Source of the DNA: Asterella californica
Taxonomy: Eukaryota; Streptophyta; Marchantiopsida; Marchantiales; Aytoniaceae
NCBI GenBank assembly: GCA_036924285.1
Contig: JAYKYS010000011.1
Span: 620,001-684,000, forward strand
Direction of reading: 5' to 3'
Length of the DNA: 64,000 nt
Of the stretch, positions 1 to 13,369 are shown in pieces (position 1 is the first letter of the stretch; the number at the start of each line of letters is the position of its first letter). The position numbers were made by a program, and so were the translations under genes. Below the pieces are notes generated by a model that was given only the letters and a program-made list of their open reading frames with translations, did not search any database and had not been told where the DNA came from.

Positions 1-1130
1 AAAATAGAGGAAAAAGCAAAGATGTTTAACCCGGTCAACTAAAATACCGAGAACTGAAGTAACATATGCGAAGTGTAGTAGGTGATTATCACAAGATAAT
101 TATATAATATAATCTTCTTCATTCCTTAGCAAGTCCTGATCAATGAGACTTGCTGCTAGAGTGTCTCAAAGAGATCATAATAAAGAGTATGTACACTTTG
201 CACAATTTTTTGAAAACTCGAAGTCTAAACCAAAATGTATGAGAAAAAACTATTTTTATATCAAATATTCATGGTTACCCGTAGCTTACCTGACATGAGA
301 TATATTTCTGTAAATAAGAAGCGAAGTTAGTTGCGCTGCACATTTATAGCCCTATAGTCTTGACTATTGACAAGCAACTCAACAATTGACGAAAGAGCAC
401 AGATGTTTAATTCAATCAAGTAAGCTATCGAGAACTGAAGTAACATATGCGAAGTGTAGCAAGTGATTACCAAAGGACATTATATTATATAATCTTCTTA
501 ATTTCTCTAGCAAGTCTCGATCATCGGGACTTGCTGCCAAAGTGTCTCGAAGAGATCATAATAATGAGTATGTATAATTTGCACAGTTTTTGAGAAACTC
601 GAAATCTGAACCAAAATGTAGAGAAAAGAAATTATTTTTATACCAAATATTCATGGTTATTGATAGCTTACCTGACATGAGGTATATTTATGCGAATTAG
701 AAGCAAAGATAGTTGCTCTACACAATTATAGCTCTATAGTTTTGAGTATTGACAAGCAACTCGGAAATCGATGGAAGAGCACAGATGTTTAACTCAGCAG
801 GATAAGCTACCAAGAACTGAAGTAACATATGCAAAGTGTAGTATGTGTGTGTGTGACCAAAGGACAATTATATTATATACTCTTCTTAATTTCCTTGGCA
901 AGTCTCGATCATCGAGACTTGCTGCCATAGTGTCTCGATTTGTAACTTACTTTTGAGAACTCAAAGTAAGTTATAAATCTTAGTCTTCACACACAGATCT
1001 TTAACCTAGTTAGCTAAGCTACCGACAACTGAACTAGTGAAGAGTAAAAAGTGATTACCAAAAGAAAATTATTATACATACTCTTCTTAATTACAAATCA
1101 CTTGTCAAGTCTCAATCATTGAGACTTGCT
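1..1130. repeat. Satellite-like tandem array, period about 380 bp
   Basis: Three long copies and one truncated copy of the same unit lie head to tail. The landmark 'gatgttt' followed by 'gaactgaagtaacatatg' recurs near 22, 402 and 784, and a shortened copy begins near 990. Each unit carries a small palindrome of the type aagtctcgat-c-atcgagactt (clearest at 900-920). The fourth unit is cut by a deletion of roughly 175 bp. No coding potential is convincing; the short frame at 771-956 only reads through the repeat. The array probably continues beyond the left edge of the window. Confidence 0.85.
943..973. repeat. Perfect 11-bp-arm hairpin at a satellite breakpoint
   Basis: Arms 943-953 and 963-973 are exact reverse complements around a 9-base loop. 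The hairpin sits exactly where the third satellite unit breaks off into the truncated fourth. Confidence 0.7.
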
Positions 1131-1259
1131 GCCGAAGCCACTACCAGTCTCTGATAAACTAAAGACTCAATGATCAGTTCCCTTGTCTTTAGTTGTAGTA
1201 GCTACCACCAGTGTACTATCAACTTTGAGTCTATAGTTTTTAACTTTATAAATATTAGT

Positions 1260-1680
1260 CAGCTAAACTACCGATACAACCACTACAAGTTTACGTTCTG
1301 GAGTCTAATAACCACTACAATGCGGTAATTTTAACCACTAACTATTTTAGAAGTCTACTAACCATTACAGTATTTTAACCACAAACTATTTTCCAAGTCT
1401 ACTAACCACTTACTCGTAGTGTACTAATAATTTTTGTAGTCAACTAATCATAGCATAGTTTTACCCACTAACTATTTCCTAAGTACTATTCATTTTTCAA
1501 GTCTACTTACCACTTTATAACTGGTAAGTAGACTTCGAAACTAGTAACTAGTAACGATTTTTGTAGTGTACTAATAATTTCTGTAGTCTACTAACCATTA
1601 CATAATTTCACTAGTAACTATTTCTGTAATGTACTAATAATTTCCATAGTCTACTTACCAGTACATTGTTGTTGTGAGGA
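1260..1680. repeat. Degenerate short tandem repeat rich in 'gtctactaacca'
   Basis: Variants of a motif containing 'agtctactaaccact' and 'taactatttt' recur about every 45-60 bases across this stretch. A perfect hairpin with 14 bp arms (1499-1512 and 1522-1535) lies inside it. The array appears unrelated to the 380 bp satellite next to it. Confidence 0.65.
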
Positions 1681-1894
1681 AGAAAACTATGAGAAAAAAA
1701 CTCAAGGTTAGTTAGTCTGACATTTGTCGACACGATCAATTCTTGAAGAGTAATACATTTCAGTGGATCGAGCTAAGATTTGTTCTTGTCAAGTTACTCA
1801 TGGATCTATCAAAGTTAGGAGTCAAACATCCAACACTTGTACTATCTCTTTGTGATCTCTAGATCCAGTCTGTAAATATTCCTTGTGCGACGTA

Positions 1895-2195
1895 ATTGTG
1901 ATGCGCACAACTCTCAACTAAGACCTACATAAGAGAAAATCATAACTAGAGTCTTTTAACACTACAATGACATCAATGTTTCAACTCCCATCATAGACAC
2001 AACCACCTTCTCTAAGACATCAAGAGGTCTTACTTGTTGCTTGTTAGTCATCCCCACAACAATGCTAGTCGGACCAGTTGGTTCCATACTCAACTTCTTC
2101 ATCAACTTCTCAAATATGGTGTTTATGGTTGACTCTCCATCAACTAATACGCGATAGATGATGTCTTGTTGTGGTACGACTCTTGTGTGAAATTC
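1895..2195 (-). pseudogene. LTR-retrotransposon aspartic protease (retropepsin) fragment
   Basis: Read on the minus strand, about 80 codons match the pattern of a retrotransposon protease: a VLVDGEST active-site-like stretch in place of the usual DSG/DGGS, then hydrophobic strands of the type PTGPTSIVVGMTNKQQV and VVVSMMGVETL. In-frame stops follow near the 3' end of the match. Only the protease is recognisable. The expected reverse transcriptase would lie at lower coordinates, where the satellite arrays are, so the element is truncated. The call rests on motif resemblance only. Confidence 0.45.
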
Positions 2196-2199
2196 TCGT

Positions 2200-4830
2200 A
2201 GAACTTAGGATGTGTTTCTTTTCTATATTTCATGAACCTTATCGCGTACTATAGAATGAAGCAGCCGGAGTAAATCATCTAAATCCGGTTGGTTTTCAGT
2301 TCTCTGAGGGATTGGTTGTAGATATCTGTATGGAAGACCTCTGTACTAACGTCAGCTGGGGTTGTAAGAAGTGTATCGGACGGTGTCATGTTATACATGA
2401 TTTTATCATATACAAGTTTGATGAAATGTTTATTTTTATGCATACGCGTGGACCATGAGATGTTATGTTAAATAGGTGATTACAGCGGTGTTTTAGCGTA
2501 TTTCGTTATACACGTGTGTTTCATGTAAAAAACAATGAGACACATGTTAAGATGCTCCAGTATGTTCGCTTTTGCATACTTCTAGAAGGTCCATTGTATC
2601 TTAGTGTACTACATGAATAGCTAACGTTGGCGTTTCTTGTAACTTGTAGTTTAGCTAATTTGCACCAAGTATGTATACTTCTTAATAAAGCTCTCTAGAG
2701 TTCAGTCACCTTCCATAAAAAAATAAAAAGATACAAATTTTTTTTTTGTCAAAACCAATCTAATATACTTTTAGATTAAAAGTGTAGCAAGATTAATTCT
2801 AGATTTAGCAAGCCACGCGGCACACGGGAGGGTCCATCCATCTTCAAGAAATTGGCACCTTTCATACCACATAAGCGTGGAGCAACAAGCCAAGGTACCC
2901 TCGTCCCAACGAACCCATATGAGTGGCTACCAGTATCGTTTCGTCCTTGTGACTCTTAGTGCAGTTCCAAGCATTATATAAATACAGTAGGTTGGATTTC
3001 ATATTCGCGTACCTTCAAAGCACGAGATGAAGATATGCCATATATCAATGCTTCTTCTCGGGTTTTGCATGGATTGTCACGTCGGAGTGTTACTTTCCTG
3101 TCAGACTATACGAACAAGGTATCGAATGCGAGCCAGGTGGCGTTCTGTCCACCATTGCAACTCCATTTAACTGTTTAACTGTGTTTAACTGTATGAGGTG
3201 TTATAGTGTTATCAGAGAAGATCGAAGAGACTCCATAGAAAATCACGGAACGTCTTAAGTCTGTGTCATGCGACTTGCAAGAATCTGTCCCACCGAAGTG
3301 GACTCTTATGTCATGAGGGAACATGAAGGAATGATTATTTGACACAGACTTAGTTAGTACATATATCGAAGAGTATGCGGCAAAGCGTTCGTACATATTT
3401 CCCTAGGCTATGGCAACAACTTCCAAGGAGTGTTGTCCTTGACCAAAAAGTTTATAACTTTTCAGTCCCTGTCATCATCTGATTTATCTCATATTCTGCA
3501 CCAAGAAACCTCGAAAGTTTTGAGAGTTCGATATTCGCACATACCTTCCTTCATGGTCCTTCTCGTGCTCGACAACTGCCTAGGATTTAAGATAATCCAA
3601 AGCAGATAAATGTTTGCATGCGTGCTCATAAGATATCGATGTCAATTGATATAACATATTCCATGTGAGATCCTTTCTTTCAACAGGAAAACGCATGCGC
3701 AAATTTTGAGTGTTGTGACCTACCCTGACTCTTGGTTTCATGCCCTGCGCACTCCACCTTACCCTGTCAAATCGCAAAGAATCTTCTTCCGCTTCTAGTT
3801 GTTTCCCAAGATGCGCGTGCACATTTTATGTTCCACAACATAATTATCACCAGCATGATACACCAAATATATTAACTCCAAAAGCCTCGAAAGACTGTAC
3901 TACTACACCTCGAAACCTCAGGGTATGTTCATCATGCGGATGGCGCTTCCGCCATCGCTTCTACCATAAACCGATGAAAGACACGATGCAAGCCGAGTTC
4001 TTTTACACAAACAGTTCATAAGCTCAGGAGACACATATAACAGGATATTGTGGCATCTCTTTCAGAGACAATAATGGATGCAAGATGGCCAAAAGAGTGG
4101 GCGAACTGTGTGAGTATTTCATATACAACCAATGTAATGTGAGATAACAGTACTTACGGTTATACAATTTCTTGGAAGTGCGTGAGTGCTAATTAAAATC
4201 AAAACGAAACAGCTGAGTTTACGGGTAAGAACAACAATTAAATGGCAATCAAGGTCACGCAATATAAAACTTATGTAGAAACTGAAATCCAGGGCAATCA
4301 TGTAAACGAACAAGCATGCATAAATATCCCACCTCGACCAAGAAGTACGTACGGGGAACTGTTTTACTGTCAGAAATATAAATCAAAGCTAGTTCATCCA
4401 GACAGCTGTGAAACAGGCCTAGTGCACGGAAGTACTGCACGATAATACGCCAAGAGCTGGATCGAACATCAGATAAGAGTTTTATGGAACTGCAGACAGA
4501 GAAAATGTGGCATATCTCAAGCTTGTCCGGCGTAAACTAAAGATATCAAGACCTCGTGAACGCAGAATTACTGGATCAGTGGATAGTACAACCTGGGATT
4601 TCAGTGGCAGCAGTGAAAGTCACTAAACCACGAGAAACGAGCAACTCCAGCATCAGCAGTGCCCAGAATGGTCGTCATGCTTATAAGGAATAAGAAATAG
4701 GCAAATATGGTTGCGTACGCGGACTTAAATAGCCGTTTGGGATCAAACAGCAGCGCTTACCCACTCGCAGGTACCCGTGACTGGTAACAAGACCACAAGA
4801 CATATGCTGCCTTGCACTTCACATACCAAC
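2200..4830. other. No recognisable gene
   Basis: Only short scattered frames occur (the longest, 3740-4021 and 3580-3822, overlap on opposite strands). None shows a known domain or a plausible splice structure. The part next to 2.2 kb could be the gag side of the protease-bearing element, but no zinc knuckle is visible. Confidence 0.5.
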
Positions 4831-4835
4831 GATGA

Positions 4836-4884
4836 ACTTCGGAACTCCCAGCCAACCGTCAGGTTTGGTTGGGAGTTCCGAAGT
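4836..4884. repeat. Inverted repeat (foldback), 15 bp perfect core
   Basis: The stretch starting acttcggaactccca at 4836 is matched by its reverse complement ending near 4884, with a short central loop. The arm pairing continues imperfectly for several more bases towards the loop. Confidence 0.7.
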
Positions 4885-4889
4885 CCGAC

Positions 4890-7800
4890 TTAACACTCAC
4901 TCATTCATTCAAGCCGCTGTGCTAATCAGGTTATGCCAAGACATGCTGGATAAAAGAGTCGCAAAGCTAGTACTCACTCGTTGTTGAGTTCTTACAACTT
5001 CCTTGCAGCAATTCGTAACAACTTCTACTTGATCTCTTATAATCCCCCTTGTTGTTGTAAGCTTGAGGCGTCTTTCATTATCAATCAGCTCTTGCCAGTG
5101 ATCCCCGGAGGAAATAAAATGCGAAACATGATATCTGGGTTGCCATACAGATGTTAAGTTTAGAGAGAGATGAGAAACGTGGTTAAGGTGAAGATCTTTC
5201 AGCGTAAGTGCTGCTTGTTGGGTGTTCTGGCGTCTCTCTTCCTCTTCATTCGCTTTCTTTTTTCCTTGGGGTGCTTCACATACTTCACAGCCGTCTTTTG
5301 CTTGCTCAGATGTCGCGACGTTACTTTTCTAGATAAAGACCAACCAAAATCACGTCTCACACGGTCTCTTTCGTGAGCTGTGCTTACTGCTGGTTGATCG
5401 AACCTATTTTGATCCTATAACCCCAGAACCATTTTGAAGTTGGGTGATACTGAGTTCCTCACCCATAGGTCCTCATGTACCAGACCTTATGCTTTCCCAA
5501 CTGTTATCGACCTCCAATAATTGCTTGGTGGAGAACTACGGAAGATAAAAACCCATTCAATCATATTTCTGTGAAAGTCAGACACATGGGCAACAAAAAA
5601 ACTAAAGTTCATTCATCTGTTCTAGTCCAAATGATCACCGTGGAAATTTAGGTCATTAGGGTGGATTTAGATAATTTGCCAGTGAATTATTCCAGGATCA
5701 AGTTGGACCATTTTTTATGGTTTTGACAACGGACATTAAACGATTGTTTGGATAACAATTCAACATGTAACTGAAGGCTATTGTTCTCTCCGGAAAGACC
5801 TCAGTTTCTTGCCCCTATTGTTGGATCAAAGTCAGCACCTCCTTTCGTCTTACATTCATGCAAAGATCTCTGAGAAGGAATCATCTTATCAATTTCTGAG
5901 CCTCCTCTATACGGCCCAGGTACTCACAGCCTTCTTTTCCGCCTGGGCATGAAGAGAATATGGACACGTTCTCAGCCGTTGGTTTCACACCTGCCCTTTG
6001 TGTAGATAGACAGAAAGTGGGTGAAGTTTCGGCGTCGAAGTCTAAACACAGTATCCTGTGAGTAAAGCTTGAAATGAGGACTCGGTTGGACAAACCTTTG
6101 TTTATGATCGCAGTTTTTGTTTCCTAACGATTGAGGCATTTGCGAACGTCCTCCACATCTATCTTCGTCTTTTCGAGTATGATCTTCTGCTCTTCGGTGG
6201 TTTTCTACAATTTGAGGAAGGACAAAGAGAGCGGCTTGTCGCTGTGATTAAACCCCACAACTCCTTGTGATCGTCTACTACACCAAATCCTCTCCTCAAC
6301 ATCTTAGCCTGATCATCATCAACATTCTATCGTCAGATACCAAACCATGGAGGAAGTCAGATACAGTTCGGCTCCTCAAGCTCTTAGATGATGAATATAT
6401 CTGTAAGACTCCAGGTGAACACAAACTTGAAGCTTTTCAGGTGACTGGACAATCTGCCCCCTCAAATCTGATCCTTCTTGCTTTGCTTGTTGGAGCATGT
6501 AGATTTGGCCAGACGGGTGTTCCACATGGTTAAGTACACCACTCATGTCACAAGACTTGTGACTCTCAAATATTGCAAGTGTGTTCGGACAAGGGTGCTT
6601 GAACACACACAGAAATGCTCCACTCATTCAAGCTGGTTGTTCTGATTGTTCAAGTAAGTAACATGTAGGTCAATGTTTGACCAAGTGTTTCAAGTGTACT
6701 TACGGCATCGTTGATACTGTGAGCTCTTGTTCCAACGCACGAATCTCGTAACACCCATACAATTTTCTTACTGAGAGCTGACACTTCTTTCCAAAGCTCA
6801 TTAGTCTCTACTTCAAGGACTTGTCATAGCTGGTATCTGGTCCTTCATTCGGCTTCAATGGCAGCAACTCGTCGCTTTACCTATCACGGCAAGCTATCAG
6901 AAGCTGGAAAAACCTTACAACAGTTTGAGCAGTAGAGGCGCAAGACTATTTCCAAGTAAACAACGACAAGACGCGCACAAACACCTTGAAAGTAGATATC
7001 AAAATGCAAGAATTTTCCCTTATTTTGTCCATGAAGAAGAGGTACTGGTCATGGTCCAACTATGAACGAGAGAATATATTTCTTAGTCTTAGTCTCTTCA
7101 AATCTTTGTAGGTATTTCTTGCAAGGCACATTTGTACTGGACTGGACAGAGAACTAATCGAATGGAAAAGCATGAAGACTTAGAAAAAACTTGGACAAAT
7201 AGAGACAGCTTTTATTTCATCACAATTGAGCATCTCGTCTCACGGGTAACGCTGTTGATGTCTTTCATGTAATAGCTCATCTTCAAACTGTTGCTTCTTC
7301 GAAAACTGAGACAAACTGGGACAGCTTTTACTCCATCACAACTGTGCTTCTTCTCCAAAAAGCTTTCATTCTTAAGAGCAAAAAGTTTGAGCTTTCACGT
7401 TTGAGCTTTCATTCTTAAGAGCGAGATGAATCCTTGAGATCAGCAGATCGCACGTCTGGAACTTGATTGTGACGGGACGCGGCCAAATTTGAACTCCATA
7501 GAACCACGTTCACTGTCATCATGGTACATGACACGCATCTTAGAACCCAGTTCACAGTAGCACTCGCTCAATTTGGTTCCCATCCATTCAAAGTGAAACA
7601 GAACCAAATGGATTAGAACCCGAACTATTTTTCTGTTCCCGAAATTAGACTAAACCATGTTCGATCGAATAAAAAAGGAATATAAATTTTTTTCCTCTAT
7701 GCGAATTTAAAAACCTCGAAATATTGGACTAGATTAGTGCATCTTCGTCTACTACACAGTTTGATTCGATTCAAATTGACTCAAACCATTAAAAGGAAAA

Positions 7801-9340
7801 TCAAGAAACTATTTAAACTAAAATCTTTTAATCAAGAATAACTTGATGAACTTTTTTCTAACTTTGGGTTTCTCTTCAAATGGAAGTTAGAAACATAAGT
7901 AGCGGACTCATCAACCTGCTGTAGAGAATGTAAAAGACTACATCACACATAGACAGCAACAATGCAATCTCATCTTGGTCTCAAAAAGTATTAAAAGAAT
8001 TGATTGAATTTTTGAAGTATAGAGTGCAATGTAACCGACAAATACAATATGTAATGATGTCACCTGATCAATTCTAATGTAAAATCTAATGCACCACGAA
8101 AGTGAAATAAGAGAAACGAGTCAATGATGAACAGAGAATTAGATAACCAAAATGTAAAGAAAAAAGTGAGTTTAAATGAGTTCCATAGCAATATGATTTA
8201 GCAAGTGAAATCAGCAATCATACAAGCAAAACAACAGAAGAAAACAATATGCTACTCTGTCATTAATGCATGTATAGACTTAATAGTATGTGTACATGCG
8301 GTTAACACTACCGTCGCCTCAACCTACTCAACCTCTTCCTTTATCAACATCAACAGAGAGGATTATGTTCTAGATGAATATGCAAGGAAGTACACACAAG
8401 ATAATAAAGAATAAAGAGTACAACAGGAAAAAAAAAGGAAGAAGACAAACGAGAACAAAATTCAAAAAATTATTATTGATCACTTGCTTAACAACTGACT
8501 CAGTGTTTACTGCAATGGGATAAAGCACTGAATGAACGTTAATTTTAAAAAATACATCAAATCTGAACGTCAGTTTAGAATTAACTGACAGTATAATAAC
8601 ATGACCTCTAACTTTAGACTCGACTTACGCGGAGAGAGAGGTACAAAAACAAGACCTCTAACTGGTGTTACGTGGAGAGTGAAAAGCATATTACGAGAAG
8701 ATAAAAATAACATATCTAAATAAAATAATTCCTGTTACGTGTACTCTACACATGTTTCTTCGATAAAAAAGAAAACCTCGAAACCTTCGGCCCTTTGGGC
8801 CGTGCGTAGCACCTCTCCTTATAGTCTCGTGCTCTTCAGGTCCTTCTTTCGTAAAGAAGTCTCCTGTCTAAAAGTGCGCACCTTCGGACCCATAGGCACG
8901 TAGTGCTTCAATCTACAAGCCCGAACACGCTCCCCGCGCACTACGTGCCTTCTTTATCAGCCATAATTTCAGCAAAGCCCGCATTGGTCAGATGTGCAAG
9001 ATCATGTCATAGATGCATCGCCAGTCACTCCAATCCGCGGCTTTTGTCCGAGGAAAGGCATCAAAGTAAAGAGTTTTTGTTATTTTTGATGTAGAAACAG
9101 TTTTTCTTTATCCTTGGGCTATGAGTTTCTATAGTTTTGGTATATCATCTTTTATTGAAACTTTAATCTTTATTTTGATTTTGATTATCGGTTTAGTATA
9201 TGCATGGCGAAAAGGAGCATTAGAATACCACAAGAGATAAAACCCATAAGTACAATATCTACAAAGCGCTCCTATGATGCCATAAAAACTTGAATCCACG
9301 AGTCATTAAATCGTTTAAAAACTCTTTAATCTATGTCCTA
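4890..9340. other. No recognisable gene; AT-rich intergenic DNA
   Basis: Frames of 60-90 codons (for example 5170-5376, 5881-6093, 6267-6533, 8205-8414) show no family motifs and overlap frames on the other strand. A GC-richer patch at about 8775-8960 contains short palindromes such as cggccctttgggccg. I see no gene here. Confidence 0.5.
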
Positions 9341-9349
9341 TCTCTTCCA

Positions 9350-9425
9350 AGCAAAAGGGTTAGGAAAGGGTATGCAAATTTTCCCTCTTAGGAACTTGGA
9401 AGAAGGTGAATATGCATGCTTGAAT
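9350..9425 (+). repeat. Dispersed repeat family A, copy 1
   Basis: Contains 'gggttagg', then a pyrimidine/purine foldback of the form ccctctt..ggaac..ttggaaga, then 'ggtgaatatgcatgc'. The same order of blocks recurs near 36.1 kb (same orientation) and 55.9 kb (opposite orientation). Confidence 0.6.
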
Positions 9426-9429
9426 ACTT

Positions 9430-12400
9430 GCAATGATCAACCACGTTGAAAACTTTTCTCATTTGTCAAGACCTTGTCGATAATAAGTTTCTATTCAGTT
9501 CGGAGACATATGAGTACAGACTTTCCGTTTTGGTGTAGTGGCAGATATGTTAGCATAGTAGAGAAATTACAAATAAGCAAAACTGTATATGAAAGAGAGT
9601 TCAACAAATGTTGATATAGTGACAAAACAATGAACAGAACAGTGAGAAGGACGCAATAAAAAGAAAGAATCGTTAGACAAGGAAAGAATGTTACTTGGAT
9701 GGACAGTAAATAGTCAAGAAGGTAACCATTGGATCACATTCTGATACATTGTGTATCTAGTCAGAATTTTAATGATTGATTTGGTTTATTTTGTTCTTTT
9801 TTGATAATAAAATCTGTATGCAATCCTTTACCATTTAAAGTTTCTTGTTTATTTGTAACTACAATCTTCAACAAAGAAATTAAATCAACAAGCTTTACAC
9901 CTTTTATGAATATAACAAGAGGTGTAATTTGAACATTCATGTCTTTCACTTCCATCGACTATCAGCATAACCGATTTACTTGTTAGACTTCAATGTGTAG
10001 TCGACAGTCGACTTACAAATGTGACAAAATATTAAATCATTAAGAAAATCCAGAAGATATTAGTTATCTCTAAAAAGTTGAGAAATATTGTATCAGTTAT
10101 GACCATTTTATTCTGTTAACTGACTTCAAACATTTATTCTCAAATAAGTGCAACTGTAAAGAAAATGATCATGAAGACTTTGTTTGCTCAAATTAACCGT
10201 CAGATGTGATGTTGGTTGATGGATATATTGTATATGATGTAATAAAAATACATATTTCGTGGTTACTTAATTTAACATCAGCATCACAAATGAGAAGAAC
10301 TGTGATCTAGATCTGTTTGCTTGTTAAGCTTTAAATGATATTGAGGCGTGATTGGCAGTGATATTGATATAGACATTTCATAATAAGTGCAAATGACCTA
10401 CCACATGGTTTAGTTTTATTACACATTTATGGATTAGGTAGGTTAAGTGTGTAACCATCCCACTAGATCTTGTACTTGAAAGTCCAAAGACATTTGACAA
10501 AGAAAATTTATGGGTTGATATATCATCCATACAAATACTAACATTTTCGATTAGTATTCAAAGAGGTTGAACTAAACAGTAGAAGACTTTTCAATGCACA
10601 ATATTGCTTTTGTTGTTCTCCGTTGTATTGCATTTCATTACAATCCATTATTTTAAGCTTCTTAAAATAATGGATTACTAACCTAGTAATAATTCAGACA
10701 TAAAATACAACACGTCACTGTTGCTACAAAAACTATTACAAAGGTAACAATAATAAGTATTAAGATAGATATTCAAGTACAGAAAATACCCACAAATGTA
10801 TTTCATATCGTTTCAGAAGATGATAGATATCTGGAATTCAAAACAGATGCTAGACACTCTTTAATCATAATGCAATGACAATGTAGAAGGCGGCTTGATC
10901 TTAGTGAAAATTATACCATTGTAAATGTTGAAATTTTTCACTCATCACTTAGAATACTTCAAGACTTAGTACAGTACTTCAATTTAACTTCACTTTTTAA
11001 ATAATTAAGTATTTTACTGTGCGACCATTTTAAATAATATCGAATTCACAAACTGACAAACGATAATTAGAACTAAATAAATTTGATATAATATGATACT
11101 AATTGAATTTATCGTTTCGCAAAATTGCGCGATCTTTGAGAAGAGTCAGTCGAAGCTATGTTGCAGTTGAAGGTACCACTTTTGATGCGGCCTTGTCTAC
11201 CTTTCCACAGATCTAGATGCTGGTACTCAAAGTTGCACTGGAGTACAAGGCTCTGCATGTGCGTATCTTTTGCACCTGGAGGCTTATCCACATGTTTCTG
11301 AAGAATGTCGTGTTGACCAGGCAAGTGGACACGAAAGCGTTACCTAACTGTCAACAATGGTGAGAATATGTGGTTTCGTTTCCTGTCATTAGAGTGTGCT
11401 GGAGGGCACGCAAGCAGCTACACCATGCATTTAGAGAGTTGCCCGAGGTTGTTGCACCTTCGAAGGATTAGTAGATATTGAGAAAGGAGAGTTTGCTGTA
11501 CCTTCGGATTAGTCCATCAATAAACCACCTGCACGTGGGGTGAAATGAGCCTGAAAGCCATGCCTCTAGTACTCTGGGAAGGATCTTGTGCAATGGAATC
11601 CGATCTGAAATCTCTCAGGTCAAGGAGGATACTTTTTGTTAGTTCTCACTTACACAGATCGATCGGTCACCCACTCGTCACCGGTCGCATAAATCCCGAA
11701 TGGCTCGCATAAATCCCGATTAGATTGAATAATAAGAATGAGATCAGTTTTGACTGCATATTAACGAGAATGAGCTTGATGTGTGGGAACTCCATGTGAC
11801 AAGCGATTTTTGTGACTGCATGGGACTGAAAGTGTAGCGCTTATGAGAATAGTTTCAGGAGTCATTTAGATGTCCTGTTCGTAGCGCAAATCAGTCATCT
11901 CACTTAGAACGTCCACATCATTTCAGTCATGCTTCCGCCTTCACAAGAACCGCAGCTAATTAGCTTCTCTGACGCACAGGTTTTCCTTGATGCCAACGTG
12001 TCCACATATAGACATCTAGACCTCCTTTCTCCTACATCCAGAATGGAAGATGATGGAGTCTGTGATTTTGACTGGATGACGGAATCTCCCTACGGTAGTT
12101 TTCCTATTCCTTGTCTGCACCTCCACGAAGGTACAGTGCTGCGTGGGTCTCATCTCAGCATGTGGTTGGTTGGCGCGAATTGGGCTGCATTTTAACCATA
12201 AGCAGTTTGAAGACTCGGAACTCTACTGAGTCCTTTGGAACCAGTACCAGGTGAGTGAAAGCTGCGACACGATTCCTCATCGAATCGTTCCACTTCCGAT
12301 TCTGTCACGGAAATGGGCAAACATTGTGCGCAGAGATGATGCTGTTTCATGCTGTCCGAATTAAACAACTTCGGGGCTGCCTGCCTGAAGCAGTTCATCA

Positions 12401-12540
12401 TTTACTCGACGTAGTAATTCGTGGATTTTACGGACCTGAGATCCTAGATCAGGAGTGCTGATGGTGGTGTACTGTTTGAACGACGAACGAACAGATGTCC
12501 ACTGCTATTAGTACAGCCTACAGGAATGTTGCCTCCTCCT
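9430..12540. other. No recognisable gene
   Basis: AT-rich to about 11.1 kb, then closer to the composition of the following gene. It contains a perfect 16-bp-arm hairpin (10642-10657 with 10661-10676). The frames at 11929-12195 and 12255-12461 have no recognisable domain; they could be distal 5' sequence of the permease locus but cannot be supported as exons. Confidence 0.5.
10642..10676. repeat. Perfect hairpin, 16 bp arms, 3-base loop
   Basis: aatccattattttaag at 10642-10657 is exactly complementary to 10661-10676, separated by three bases. Confidence 0.85.
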
Positions 12541-12562
12541 TCTTGATCGAGACGCCGTCTGC

Positions 12563-12570
12563 TATAAATA
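12563..12570 (+). promoter_or_regulatory. Candidate TATA box upstream of the permease
   Basis: A consensus tataaata lies about 800 bp before the permease ATG. If used, the transcript would have a long leader, possibly with a leader intron. This is a motif match only. Confidence 0.3.
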
Positions 12571-13369
12571 GCGGCTCTTCACGAGTGACCACTTACACCA
12601 GCTAAAGTGGGAAGTATCCAACTGCGGCTCCAGAGTCCAGACCGACCCTTTTGCTCACTCGCTCGCGTCGGTAATCACGAAGGACCTCCTCTCTAAACTT
12701 GCTTCTCCTCGATTCTAAGCGTTTATACCCGTACCGTAGATGCTGGCGAACCGATAGTTATGTTTCTCCGGATCCCATCAGTGGGAAGTTCGCTTGTTGC
12801 TTCCACTCCACGTGGTTATTCAGGTCAGTTCAGGAAATATAGGACAATTTACAGAAGACATGTAACGGCTGCACAAGGGAACTGAGGGTCCACGCTGAAT
12901 CACTCAGTGACATCCTCATGTGTGCTGGCCATTTATGATGCAGAAGGACAGAATTGCACGTGGCATCTTCTTCGCTTCGTGGAAATTCGGCATCCTGTTG
13001 CACTTACTTCTCTTCTGTCAAAACACACACAGTAAGTTCGAGTAATATGATTTTGTACTCAAAACAGCAATGTTCTACTTTGAGAAACTGATCTTCCACT
13101 TCAAGGGCCGAGGGACTTGGTGGACAGTATCAGAGCGGAGAAGTTGGAAAACATCGATCCTAGAGCAGCACCTTGAGAAAATCAAGTTCGCATTACTGAC
13201 AGAAAGCGGGCAGCAGTTTGCAACGAGTAAAGAGACTGTGAAGAATTGACAAGGTGGAGATTCATCGTTGCAGCAACCCGGTACCGGGGCAGCAGGTATA
13301 GAAATCTTGAAATCCAGAGGCGTCTCTTCGACACACAGTGGGGTGTGGAGGTTTATACTGGGATTTGTT

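Noticed and set aside
8775..8960. Possible third copy of repeat family B
   Set aside because: Shares only short palindromic words such as gaagggcc; block order is not preserved.
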